This document shows positions 41,590 through 53,795 of a stretch of 64,000 nucleotides of DNA, one piece after another. The DNA comes from Streptomyces parvulus (lineage in GTDB: Bacteria; Actinomycetota; Actinomycetes; Streptomycetales; Streptomycetaceae): positions 160,507 to 224,506 of the forward strand of contig NZ_BMRX01000016.1 in assembly GCF_014648855.1 (NCBI RefSeq), given 5' to 3'. Both the position numbers and the translations under genes were made by a program. Positions within the stretch are counted from its first letter, which is position 1, and every line of letters begins with the position of its first letter. Below the pieces are notes generated by a model. It made no database searches. It had not been told where the DNA came from and saw only the letters and a program-made list of their open reading frames with translations.

Positions 41590-42101
41590 GCGACCGGTAC
41601 GACGACTTCGACGGGCTCGACGACCTCGAAGAGCCCCGCGACTTCCCTCCCGAGGGCGCGTCCGACGACGCCGACGACGGCCTCCTGGAGGAGGAGCTGC
41701 GGCAGGCCGCCGCGATCCTGGACCCGGTGCCCGCCGGGCTGCGCCAGGTCGCCGTGGACGCCTTCGCGCTGCACGACCTGGACGCGCGCGTCGCCGAGCT
41801 GACCTTCGACTCGCTGGTCGACGCGATCCCCGTCCGGGGGGAGACGGACCCGCCGCGGATGCTGACCTTCCGCAGCGACACGGTGACCGTCGACGTCGAG
41901 GTCACCGCGGACGGCCTGATCGGCCAGCTGCTGCCGCCCGGCCCCGCCGGGATCGAGGTGCTGAGCGGGCCGCAGGCGCACACCCGGCTGACCGCCGACG
42001 ACATGGGCCGCTTCGCCGGCGCCGCCCCGCCCGCGGGCCCGTTCGCCCTGCGGCTGCGGACCGGCGACGAGGTGGTCGTTACGGAGTGGCTGCGCGCCTG
42101 A
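41586..42101 (+). CDS. Uncharacterised acidic protein coupled to the sigma factor
   Basis: 171 residues from an ATG overlapping the sigma stop (ATGA). The N-terminal ~50 residues are strongly acidic (DRYDDFDGLDDLEEPRDFPP, SDDADDGLLEEEL). The rest looks alpha then beta: QVAVDAFALHDLDARVAELTF, then MLTFRSDTVTVDVEVTADG, GIEVLSGPQAHTRLTADD and FALRLRTGDEVVVTEWLRA, suggesting a small beta-sandwich-like fold. No family recognised, no membrane segment and no Cys/His metal pattern. Position after the sigma gene would fit an anti-sigma, a co-regulator or a substrate of the two peptidases. Confidence 0.8.
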   Translation: MSDRYDDFDGLDDLEEPRDFPPEGASDDADDGLLEEELRQAAAILDPVPAGLRQVAVDAFALHDLDARVAELTFDSLVDAIPVRGETDPPRMLTFRSDTVTVDVEVTADGLIGQLLPPGPAGIEVLSGPQAHTRLTADDMGRFAGAAPPAGPFALRLRTGDEVVVTEWLRA

Positions 42102-42140
42102 GAGGCGGCTGCTCCGGCCCGTGCCGGGCGGCCCGGGGGG

Positions 42141-42938
42141 TCAGTCCGACACGGCGTCCACCAGCGCGGTGAGCGCCGTCGCCAGCCGGGACAGACCGGG
42201 GCCGGCCGGACCGCCGGGCTCGCTCATGTAGGTGTCCCGGCGGATCTCCACCATCAGCGCGTGCACCTCGGGCCGCCGCCCGTGGAAGTCGAGGGGTACG
42301 TACACCCCGCCGAAGGGGCTGTCCAGGCCGGTGCCGCCGCACGGCTCGAACGCGGCGCGGGCCGCCGCCAGCAGCCCGGGCGGGGTGTGGAGGGCGTCGG
42401 TGCCCAGGCAGACCGCCGGGCGCGGGCCCCCGCCGTGCAGTTCGTAGGGAAGCGCCTCGGCGGGGTAGGAGTGCACGTCCACGATCACCGCCCGCCCGGT
42501 CGCCGCGAGCCGGTCGGCGACGGCCTCGGTCATCGCCCGCGCGTACGGCCGGAAGTACCGCTCGACCAGTGGCCGCGGGTCGGTGTCCGCCGGGCGCAGC
42601 ACCTCGCGGTGCGAGGTGTGCGTGTAGACGGCGCCCATCCCGACGGCCGTCATCTCCTCCCGTTCGTCCGGGAACCGCTCCGGGTCGACGACCAGCCGCG
42701 ACGTCCGGTTCACGAACCGCCACGGCGTGCGGACGGCCCGCGCCGAGGCCAGCTCCGCCAGCTCGGCGGTGTGCGCGTCGGTCATGTGGTCCAGCTCCCG
42801 CTCCAGCGCCGCGTCCCCGAGCACGATGCCGGACCGGACGCCGGCGGGGACCGTGCGGGAGGAGTGCGGCACGTGGAGGATGACGGGGGAGCGTGCCGCG
42901 CCGGGCAGCAGCTCGAAGGCGGGCGGGGCGTCGGTCAC
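42141..42938 (-). CDS. N-formylglutamate amidohydrolase family protein
   Basis: 265 residues from GTG. SPVILHVPHSSRTVP at the start, ELDHMTDAHTAELAE, WRFVNRTSRLVVDPERFPD, and VIVDVHSYPAEALPYE give the His/Asp/Glu metal-binding pattern of the HutG-like amidohydrolase fold. Family members deformylate N-formylglutamate in histidine breakdown or act on related acyl-amino acids; no hut gene is in the window. It faces the sigma factor operon tail to tail and lies 95 bases downstream of icd on the same strand, beyond a terminator hairpin. Confidence 0.87.
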   Translation of the reverse strand: MTDAPPAFELLPGAARSPVILHVPHSSRTVPAGVRSGIVLGDAALERELDHMTDAHTAELAELASARAVRTPWRFVNRTSRLVVDPERFPDEREEMTAVGMGAVYTHTSHREVLRPADTDPRPLVERYFRPYARAMTEAVADRLAATGRAVIVDVHSYPAEALPYELHGGGPRPAVCLGTDALHTPPGLLAAARAAFEPCGGTGLDSPFGGVYVPLDFHGRRPEVHALMVEIRRDTYMSEPGGPAGPGLSRLATALTALVDAVSD

Positions 42939-42982
42939 GGGGCGGCTCCGGAGGCACGGACGGCAAAGGCGGCACAGGCGGA

Positions 42983-43014
42983 CACCCCGCCTCCGAGGGT
43001 GCGGAGACGGGGTG
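42983..43014 (-). terminator. Hairpin terminator downstream of icd
   Basis: 13-bp inverted repeat with one mismatch (42983-42995 with 43002-43014) around a 6-base loop, starting 20 bases past the icd stop on the minus strand. It probably ends the icd transcript before the amidohydrolase gene. Confidence 0.7.
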
Positions 43015-43033
43015 CCGGGGGAAGGGGCGAGGA

Positions 43034-45253
<2,220 letters not shown>

Positions 45254-45290
45254 CGGGTGCTCCGCTCCACGTCTGCAACATTGCTCGACA

Positions 45291-46433
45291 TCAAGATATC
45301 TCGTGCTCGGCGTCGACTCGACTGGGGTTCGGCGGGAGATTCGGGACGAATCCGGCGTGCAGGGCCTCGTCGGCCGGTCCGGTGCGCTGCTGCGGGAACA
45401 CCACGGCCCCCTGCTGGAGCGCGACCGTCCGGGCGGGCGACGGGATCCGGATGCCCTCCGTGCGGTAGCGCCGGTGCAGGCGCTTGATGAACTCGTGCTT
45501 GATCCGGTACTGGTCGCTGAACTCGCCCACCCCGAGGATCACGGTCATGCCGATCCGCGAGTCCCCGAACGTGTGGAACCGCACCGCCGGCTCGTGCTCG
45601 GGCACGGCGCCGGTGATCTCGGTCATCACCTCGGAGACCACGTCGATCGTCACCCGCTCCACGTGCTCCAGGTCACTGTCGTAGGAGACGCCGACCTGGA
45701 CCAGGATGGTCAGCTGCTGCTCGGGCCGCATGAAGTTCGTCATGTTGGACTGCGCGAGCTTGCCGTTCGGGATCACGACCAGGTTGTTGGACAGGTCGCG
45801 GATGGTGGTCTGGCGCCAGTTGATGTCCTCGACGTAGCCCTCCTCGCCGCTGCTGAGCTGGATGTAGTCGCCCGGCTGCACGGTCTTCGAGGCGAGGATG
45901 TGGATGCCCGCGAAGAGGTTCGCCAGCGTGTCCTGCAGGGCCAGCGCGACCGCCAGACCACCCACGCCCAGGGCGGTGAGCAGCGGCGCGATGGAGATGC
46001 CCAGGGTCTGCAGCATCACCAGGAAGCCGATGGCCAGCACCAGGATCCGGGTGATGTTCACGAAGATCGTCGCCGACCCGGCGACCCCGGAGCGCGACGT
46101 CGTCACCGACCGCACCAGACCGGCGATCACCCGGGCCGCCGTCACCGTCGCCACGAAGATCAGCAGCACCGTCAGCACCTGGTTGACGTTGTGCTGCACC
46201 GTCCGCGTCAGCGGCAGCGCCGCCGCCGCACCGGCCGTGCCGGCCGACAGCGCCGCCCACGGTGCCATCGTGCGCAGCGCGGCCACGATGACGTCGTCGC
46301 CGCCCCACCGGGTGCGCCCCGCGTGGCCGGCCAGCCAGCGCAGCAGCATCCGCAGCAGGAAGGCCCCCAGCAGGCCCGCGCCCAGCGCGATGCCCGCGGG
46401 CACCACGTGGTCCATGGTCAGGTCGTCGGTCAC
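45291..46433 (-). CDS. MscS-family mechanosensitive ion channel
   Basis: 380 residues from GTG. Four hydrophobic segments (about 8-26, 45-65, 78-100, 115-140) precede the pore helix region LLTALGVGGLAVALALQDTLANLFAG, the Gly/Ala-rich TM3 of MscS. The beta domain follows: VQPGDYIQLSSGEEGYVEDINWRQTTIRDLSNNLVVIPN. The soluble vestibule domain with RFHTFGDSRIGMTVILGV completes it. It releases solutes under membrane tension during hypo-osmotic shock. The stop lies 37 bases from the icd start, so joint transcription with icd is possible but not needed. Confidence 0.93.
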   Translation of the reverse strand: MTDDLTMDHVVPAGIALGAGLLGAFLLRMLLRWLAGHAGRTRWGGDDVIVAALRTMAPWAALSAGTAGAAAALPLTRTVQHNVNQVLTVLLIFVATVTAARVIAGLVRSVTTSRSGVAGSATIFVNITRILVLAIGFLVMLQTLGISIAPLLTALGVGGLAVALALQDTLANLFAGIHILASKTVQPGDYIQLSSGEEGYVEDINWRQTTIRDLSNNLVVIPNGKLAQSNMTNFMRPEQQLTILVQVGVSYDSDLEHVERVTIDVVSEVMTEITGAVPEHEPAVRFHTFGDSRIGMTVILGVGEFSDQYRIKHEFIKRLHRRYRTEGIRIPSPARTVALQQGAVVFPQQRTGPADEALHAGFVPNLPPNPSRVDAEHEIS

Positions 46434-46641
46434 CGGCCACCTCCGCGGGGGCGGGGCGTGGCGAAGTTCCCCGCCGACGGCCGTATCTGAACTCTCGTCA
46501 CGTCGTCACCTGCTCGCTGCCTGCTGGATCACCGGATGTGCGCCCGCGCCGGTCCGCAAGGCAGTTCGACCGGCGCGAGGGCTCATCCTGCCGTATCCCG
46601 GGCGGTGCCCCGTACCGCGCACGGGAGCGCGGGGAGGGGTT

Positions 46642-48186
46642 TCAGACGATCCCCTCGGCGAGTTCCTCCTGCTCACGGTCGTCGCCGTACGCCGCGGCCG
46701 TCGGAGTGCCGTACGAACGCCGGGCCACGAACCACCACACCGTGGCCAGAACCAGTACGACGACCAGCGCGACGGCGGCGTAGTTCATCGTGTCGACCGT
46801 CACCGGCGACGACTGCGGGAGGCAGAACAGCACGGTGACGAACGCCACCCACACCACCGCGACCCAACCGACCGGCCTGCTCCACCGGCCCAGGTGCCAC
46901 GGCCCCGGCGTGAACCGGTCGCCCGCCCGCAGCCGCAGCAGCACCGGGATGGCGTACGCCGGGGTGATGCCGATGACGTTGATCGCGGTCACCGCGCCGT
47001 ACGCCGTCGCCGAGTACAGGGACGGCACCGCGAGCAGCCCGGCCACCACCACCGACAGCCACACCGCGGCCACCGGCGTCTGGGTGCGCGCGGAGACCTT
47101 GCGCCACAGGGCCGAGCCCGGCAGCGCGCCGTCCCGGCTGAAGGCGAACACCATGCGGCTGGCGGCGGCCACCTCCGCGTTGCCGCAGAACAGCTGCGCC
47201 ACGATCACCACGAGCAGCAGCGCGCTCGCGCCGTCCGTGCCCAGGCCGTCCAGCAGGATCTGCGCCGGCGGCACCCCGGTCGCCGTGTCCCGCGTGGCCG
47301 CGTAGTCCTGGATGGCGAAGGTCAGCCCCGCCAGCAGCACGAAGCCCGCCAGCCACGACACCCAGATGGCCCGCACGATGCCGCGCGCCGCCGACACCGA
47401 CGCGTTCGAGGTCTCCTCGGACAGGTGTGCCGAGGCGTCGTAGCCGGAGAAGGTGTACTGCGCGAGGAGCAGACCGATCGCCGCCACGTACAGCGGGTTC
47501 TCCCAGCCGGTGTCGTTGACGAACTCGGTGAAGACGAAGGACGGCGACTGGTGGTGGTCGGGCACGATCACCAGCGCGCCGACGATCAGCGCCACACCGG
47601 CCAGGTGCCACCACACGCTGACCGAGTTGAGGACGCTGACCAGCCGCACGCCGAAGAGGTTGAGGGTGGCGTGCAGCAGCAGGATCACGACGAAGATCAG
47701 CATCGTCTTCTCCGGCGTCGGCTCGAAGCCCCACTGGAGGTTCAGGAACGCGCCGGTGAACAGCGCCGCCCCGTAGTCGATCCCGGCGATCGCGCCCAGC
47801 AGCCCCAGCAGGTTCAGCCAGCCCGTGTACCAGCCCCAGCGGCGGCCGCCGAGCCGGTCGGCCATGTAGTACAGCGCGCCGGACGTCGGATAGGCGCTGG
47901 TGACCTCGGCCAGCGCCATGCCGACGCAGAGCACGAACAGGCCGACGCCCGCCCAGCCCCACAGCATCACGGCGGGGCCGCCGGTGCCCATGCCGAAGCC
48001 GTACAGGGTCATGCAGCCGGACAGGATCGAGATCACCGAGAAGCTGATCGCGAAGTTGCCGAAGCCGCCCATCCGGCGGGCCAGCACCGGCCGGTAGCCG
48101 AGTTCGCGCAGCCGCTGCTCCTCGTCGGTGGCGGCACCGGACCCGGCGCGCGGCCCCGGGACGGACGGATCAGTGGGGCGGGACAT
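46642..48186 (-). CDS. APC-family amino acid/GABA-type permease
   Basis: 514 residues from the ATG at 48186 (GGAGGT 6 bases upstream). About 12 hydrophobic helices. RMGGFGNFAISFSVISILSG at helix 1, GWAGVGLFVLCVGMALAEVTSAYPTSGALYYMADRLGG, and FSGYDASAHLSEETSNAS are the signature of the ACT/BAT group of APC transporters (GABA, choline-like or amino acid permeases). Substrate not determined. The gene starts 32 bases after the next uncharacterised gene ends, so the two may form one unit. Confidence 0.9.
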   Translation of the reverse strand: MSRPTDPSVPGPRAGSGAATDEEQRLRELGYRPVLARRMGGFGNFAISFSVISILSGCMTLYGFGMGTGGPAVMLWGWAGVGLFVLCVGMALAEVTSAYPTSGALYYMADRLGGRRWGWYTGWLNLLGLLGAIAGIDYGAALFTGAFLNLQWGFEPTPEKTMLIFVVILLLHATLNLFGVRLVSVLNSVSVWWHLAGVALIVGALVIVPDHHQSPSFVFTEFVNDTGWENPLYVAAIGLLLAQYTFSGYDASAHLSEETSNASVSAARGIVRAIWVSWLAGFVLLAGLTFAIQDYAATRDTATGVPPAQILLDGLGTDGASALLLVVIVAQLFCGNAEVAAASRMVFAFSRDGALPGSALWRKVSARTQTPVAAVWLSVVVAGLLAVPSLYSATAYGAVTAINVIGITPAYAIPVLLRLRAGDRFTPGPWHLGRWSRPVGWVAVVWVAFVTVLFCLPQSSPVTVDTMNYAAVALVVVLVLATVWWFVARRSYGTPTAAAYGDDREQEELAEGIV

Positions 48187-48218
48187 ACGAGACCTCCGGA
48201 ACGGAAGGGTGTGGGGGG

Positions 48219-49220
48219 TCAGGGGCGCCGGCCACCGCCCTGGGCGGCCGAGCGGCTGCGCGTCCGGGCCTGGAGGAAGACCTCCACCGCCCGCTGGGAG
48301 GACCCGGTCCCCGGGGTACGGCAGGCCCAGGGCTGCGGTGTCCAGTACGGGCCGAGCGCCTCGAACACCCGGTCCGCCTCGGAGAACCGCAGGGCGCCCC
48401 ACAGGGCGTGCGCCAGGTGGTTCATGTCCAGCGGGGAACGCTCCTCGTGGGGGGTGAGGGCGAACCAGGAGTCGTACGCCTGGCGCGCCTCGCGGGTGGC
48501 GTCCTCCGCCACCCAGTGCAGGTCCAGCGCGGCCTCCCGGGAGGCCGAACGCCGGTAGCGCTCCACCCGCACGTACAGCGGAAGCACGTGCAGCGCCGAA
48601 CCGGGCGGCGCCGAGCCCGCCGCCCACTGCGCGAACCCGGCGGCCTGCGCCAGCCGTTCGGAGCCGCCCCGCGGATACAGGAACTGGAGCATGCGGTGAT
48701 GGGCCTCGCGGTTGTGCGGGTCCCGCTTGCCGGCCTGGGCGAGCAGTCCCCAGGGCCCCGGCGGCAGCATCGGTTCCGGCGGCGCCATCCGGTGCTCGTC
48801 CCAGCGCTGCCCCTCGTCCAGCCGGGCCAGCGCCAGCAGGCACACCCACGGCACCGGGTCGTACGGCGCCGAACGGGCCGCCGCGTCGCAGGCGTGCCAG
48901 GCCTGGAGCCAGAGTTCACCCGTGCGCGCGTGGCCCTCGCGGTGCGCCCGCAGCGCGCGCTCGACGACGACCCGGGCGTGCATCACCGCGGCCGGCACGC
49001 TGCCGGGTTCCTCCGCGAGCCAGGCCCGCACCACGTCGGTGCCCGCGGCCGAGGCGGCCAGCACCTGGGTCCGCTGCGTCCACCGCGGCCAGGACGTCGT
49101 CTGCTCCAGCAGCGCCCGCATCGACATCCAGCGCCCGGCCCGCAGCTCCTGGAGGGCGGACCGCAGCCCGGAGTCGTGGCCGGCCGGATCGTAGGCGGGC
49201 GGTGCCCCCTCCCTGGCCAT
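48219..49220 (-). CDS. Uncharacterised soluble protein
   Basis: 333 residues from the ATG at 49220; the frame is open further but upstream sequence overlaps a palindrome and the divergent kinase region. Ala/Arg/Trp-rich and mostly helical: ALQELRAGRWMSMRALLEQT, WLQAWHACDAAARSAPYDPVPWVCLLALARL, GKRDPHNREAHHRMLQFLYPRGG, MNHLAHALWGALRFSEADRVFEAL. The alternating short helices suggest TPR-like repeats. No catalytic motif, signal peptide or membrane segment. It is 32 bases upstream of the APC permease gene. Similar Streptomyces proteins are known only as hypothetical. Confidence 0.75.
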   Translation of the reverse strand: MAREGAPPAYDPAGHDSGLRSALQELRAGRWMSMRALLEQTTSWPRWTQRTQVLAASAAGTDVVRAWLAEEPGSVPAAVMHARVVVERALRAHREGHARTGELWLQAWHACDAAARSAPYDPVPWVCLLALARLDEGQRWDEHRMAPPEPMLPPGPWGLLAQAGKRDPHNREAHHRMLQFLYPRGGSERLAQAAGFAQWAAGSAPPGSALHVLPLYVRVERYRRSASREAALDLHWVAEDATREARQAYDSWFALTPHEERSPLDMNHLAHALWGALRFSEADRVFEALGPYWTPQPWACRTPGTGSSQRAVEVFLQARTRSRSAAQGGGRRP

Positions 49221-49325
49221 CAGACGCCCGCCGCCTGCTGCGGTGCGGACGGAGCGGCGGCGTGGCGTGACAAACAGCCCTCCCCTGGGCGGCGGTGCGG
49301 TGGTGGTGCGGTCGGCGGACACTAT

Positions 49326-49346
49326 AGAGGCGGAGGTTCCGCCTCT
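49326..49346. promoter_or_regulatory. 21-bp palindrome upstream of the FGGY kinase operon
   Basis: AGAGGCGGA-GGT-TCCGCCTCT is a perfect dyad with 9-bp arms, lying in the 274-base divergent gap. TATAGA, a -10-like hexamer on the plus strand, overlaps its left edge. The size suits a dimeric repressor such as IclR- or LacI-type regulators of glycerol/polyol genes; none is encoded nearby. Confidence 0.55.
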
Positions 49347-49494
49347 GTTCACTTTCGGTACAGCCGTGCAAATCCTCTCCCAGCAGGGCGAACCGGCCCT
49401 CGGCCAAGGGCTCTTGACGACGTCCGCGCCCGGCGGCAGGCTGGCCCGCAGTGATCGCCGGGACCGTCGGCGGCGGAGCCGGGAAGGGACGCGG

Positions 49495-50934
<1,440 letters not shown>

Positions 50935-51145
50935 GGGGCGGAGGCCGCCGTCGGTGGCGGTCGAGCGACGGGGGCTTCGACCGCGGCGCTGCCGGCGGGG
51001 GGCGCGTCGCGGCGGCCCGTCCGCACCAGGGCGGTGGGCGCGCCGCTCACGCCGGGCGCACCCTCCCGGCGCCCGAGCACCCGGCCGGCCCGTGCCGCGG
51101 ACGCCGGCCCCGCAAGGGCGCCGTCCGCCCCGGACGGAGCCCCGC

Positions 51146-52552
51146 ATGACCACCGTCACCGCGTCCGGCCCCCTGCCCGAGGACACCTACGACGTGGTGA
51201 TCGTCGGCGCCGGAGTGGTGGGGTGCGCGATCGCGCGGCGCCTCGCACACCACCCGGCCCTTCGCGTCGCCCTCGTGGAGGCGGGGGACGACGTGGGACA
51301 GGGCACCTCCAAGGCCAACACCGCCATCCTGCACACCGGCTTCGACGCCGTACCCGGCTCCCTGGAGGCCCGGCTGGTACGGGACGGCTCCCGCCTGCTC
51401 GCCGCGTACGCCGCGGAGTCCGGCATCCCCGTCGAGCCGGTGGGCGCGCTCCTCGTCGCCTGGGACGAGGAACAGCTCGCCGCCCTGCCCCGGCTCGCCG
51501 AGAAGGCCGCCCGCAACGACTGCCACGACACCCGCCTGCTCGGCCCCGCCGACCTCTACGCCCGCGAACCCCACCTCGGCCCCGGCGCGCTGGGCGCCCT
51601 GCACGTGCCCGGCGAGAGCGTCATCTGCCCGTGGACGACGACCCTGGCCTACGCCACCCAGGCGGTCCGGGCCGGTGTCCACCTGCACCTCGAAACGCCC
51701 GTCGAGCACGCCGGCCACCGCGACGGCGTCCACCACCTGACCACCCCGCGCGGCCCCCTGCGCGCCCGCCGGCTCGTCAACGCCGCGGGACTGCACGCCG
51801 ACACCCTCGACCGGGCCCTCGGCCACCACGACTTCACCGTCACCCCGCGCCGGGGCCAGCTCATCGTCCACGACAGCTTCGCCCGCGCCCTCGTCCGGCA
51901 CATCCTGCTGCCGGTCCCCACCGCGCTCGGCAAGGGCGTGCTGGTCGCCCCCACCGTGCACGGCAACGTCCTGCTCGGCCCCACCGCCGAGGACCTCGAC
52001 GACAAGGGCGCCACCGAGTCCACCGCCGAGGGACTGCGCCGGCTGCGCGAACAGGGCCGCCGCATCCTCCCCGCGCTGCTGGACGAGGAGGTCACCGCCG
52101 TCTACGCCGGCCTGCGCGCCGCCACCGAGCACGACGACTACCGGATCACCGCCGACCCCGCCCTGGGCTCCGTCACCGCCGGGGGCATCCGCTCCACCGG
52201 CCTCACCGCCTCCCTCGCCATCGCCGACCACGTCACCGGTCTGCTCGCCGGCACCGGACTCGACCTCGGTCCCGAACGCCCGCCGGACCCCGTGCGCATG
52301 CCCTCGCTCGGCGAGGCCGACCCGCGCCCCCACGAGCGGCCCGAACTGGTCGCCGCCGACCCGGAGTACGGCGTCCTCGTCTGCCACTGCGAGCGCGTCT
52401 CCCGCGGCGAGATCCGCGACGCCCTCGCCGGCCCGATCCCGCCCCGCGGCCTCGACGGACTGCGCCGCCGCACCCGCGCCCGCGCGGGCCGCTGCCAGGG
52501 CTTCCACTGCGGGGCCGCGGTGCGGGAACTCTTCGAGGAGGGGCGCCCGTGA
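51146..52552 (+). CDS. FAD-dependent glycerol-3-phosphate dehydrogenase-like protein with [2Fe-2S] domain (GlpA-like)
   Basis: 468 residues from ATG (GGAG 7 bases upstream), 211 bases after the kinase. FAD-binding DVVIVGAGVVGCAIARRLA, DAO-fold core with GQGTSKANTAILHTGFDA and GGIRSTGLTASLAIADHV, then a C-terminal BFD-like domain with Cys413, Cys415, Cys450 and Cys455 (CHCERV...RCQGFHC), the ligands of a [2Fe-2S] cluster. This is the design of GlpA, the catalytic subunit of anaerobic-type glycerol-3-phosphate dehydrogenase. Substrate inferred from kinase context. Coupled to the next gene by GTGA. Confidence 0.87.
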   Translation: MTTVTASGPLPEDTYDVVIVGAGVVGCAIARRLAHHPALRVALVEAGDDVGQGTSKANTAILHTGFDAVPGSLEARLVRDGSRLLAAYAAESGIPVEPVGALLVAWDEEQLAALPRLAEKAARNDCHDTRLLGPADLYAREPHLGPGALGALHVPGESVICPWTTTLAYATQAVRAGVHLHLETPVEHAGHRDGVHHLTTPRGPLRARRLVNAAGLHADTLDRALGHHDFTVTPRRGQLIVHDSFARALVRHILLPVPTALGKGVLVAPTVHGNVLLGPTAEDLDDKGATESTAEGLRRLREQGRRILPALLDEEVTAVYAGLRAATEHDDYRITADPALGSVTAGGIRSTGLTASLAIADHVTGLLAGTGLDLGPERPPDPVRMPSLGEADPRPHERPELVAADPEYGVLVCHCERVSRGEIRDALAGPIPPRGLDGLRRRTRARAGRCQGFHCGAAVRELFEEGRP

Positions 52553-53760
52553 CGCGCGAGGTCGACGTCCTGGTGGTGGGGGCCGGCCCCGCCGGACTCG
52601 TGGCCGCCGCCGGGCTCGCGACGACCGGTGCCCGCGTCGAGGTCCTGGAGCGCGATCCGTGGCCCGGGGGAGCGCCGCTCCACTGCGCGCACCGCGGCTA
52701 CGGCAGTTGGCCGCGCGCACGGACCGGACCGGCCTACGCCCGCCTGCTCGCCGACGCGGCGCTCCGCGCGGGGGCGGACCTGCGCACCGGTGTCACCGCC
52801 CTCGACTGGGCCGGCCCCCGCGCCCTCGCCACCGTGGGGCCCGGGGGAGCCGAGACGATCACCGCGCGGGCCGTCCTGCTCGCCACCGGAGCCCGCGAAC
52901 GCCCCCGCGCCGCCCGCCTGGTGCCCGGCACCCGTCCCGCGGGCGTCTACACCACCGGCGAACTCCAGCGTGCCGTCCACCGGCACGGGCAGCACGTCGG
53001 CGACCGCGCCGTCGTCGTCGGCGCGGAGGCCGTCGCGCACGCCGCCGCCGACACCCTCCGGGCCGCCGGAGCGGAGGTCGTGGCGCTGGTCACCGAGCTG
53101 CCCCGCCCCGCGCGCACGCTCGACACCCGGCTCCGGCACGGCACCCCGGTCCTCACCGGCACCACCGTCGCCGAACTCCTCGGCCACGGGCGCCTCTCCG
53201 GCGTGCGCGTCCGCCACCGCGACGGCCGCACCACCGTCCTGCGCTGCGACACCGTCGTGTTCACCGGCGACTTCGTCCCCGAGCACGAACTCGCCCGGCG
53301 CGGCGCGCTCGCCCTCGACCCCGGCACCCGGGGCCCCGCCGTGGACGGCGCCCTGCGGACCACCCGCCCCGGCGTCTTCGCGGCCGGCAGCCTCCTGCAC
53401 GCCGTCGAGAGCGCGGCCGTCGCGGCCCGCGAGGGCGCCCACGCCGCGACCGTCGTACGCGACCGGCTGGAGTCCGGCGCGAGCGACGGACCGCCCGCCG
53501 CCGTCCCCCTCGTCGCCGGACCGCCGCTGCTCCGCGTCACCCCCAACCGCGTCACCCCCGCCGACCGCCTCCCGTACCTCCTGCGCACGGCGATCCCGCT
53601 CAACCGCCCCGTCCTGTACGTCACCCAGGACGGCCGACCGCTGCACCGAGCACGGCTCCCGCTCACCACCGCCGTCCCGCACCGCCCGCTGACGCTGACC
53701 GCGCGCTGGACGCACCGGGTCGACCCGGACGGCGGACCGGTACGGGTCACCGTCGCCTGA
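52549..53760 (+). CDS. FAD/NAD-dependent oxidoreductase (GlpB-like partner)
   Basis: 403 residues from GTG overlapping the previous stop. FAD Rossmann VDVLVVGAGPAGLVAAAGLA, a second nucleotide fold VVVGAEAVAHAAADTL, and GVFAAGSLLHAVESAAVAAREGAHAA near the FAD isoalloxazine end. It resembles the FAD oxidoreductase subunits paired with GlpA-like proteins in many actinobacteria. It may pass electrons from the GlpA-like protein to an acceptor. The C-terminal ~90 residues are a beta-rich domain; no DUF1667 or GlpC partner follows. Confidence 0.85.
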   Translation: MTREVDVLVVGAGPAGLVAAAGLATTGARVEVLERDPWPGGAPLHCAHRGYGSWPRARTGPAYARLLADAALRAGADLRTGVTALDWAGPRALATVGPGGAETITARAVLLATGARERPRAARLVPGTRPAGVYTTGELQRAVHRHGQHVGDRAVVVGAEAVAHAAADTLRAAGAEVVALVTELPRPARTLDTRLRHGTPVLTGTTVAELLGHGRLSGVRVRHRDGRTTVLRCDTVVFTGDFVPEHELARRGALALDPGTRGPAVDGALRTTRPGVFAAGSLLHAVESAAVAAREGAHAATVVRDRLESGASDGPPAAVPLVAGPPLLRVTPNRVTPADRLPYLLRTAIPLNRPVLYVTQDGRPLHRARLPLTTAVPHRPLTLTARWTHRVDPDGGPVRVTVA

Positions 53761-53795
53761 CGACGCTCAACGGCCGCCCGGCAGCCCGGCGGCCC

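Noticed and set aside
50935..51145. Coding potential between the kinase and GlpA-like genes
   Set aside because: Frames here are Arg/Gly/Pro-rich, without a ribosome site or recognisable domain; treated as non-coding.
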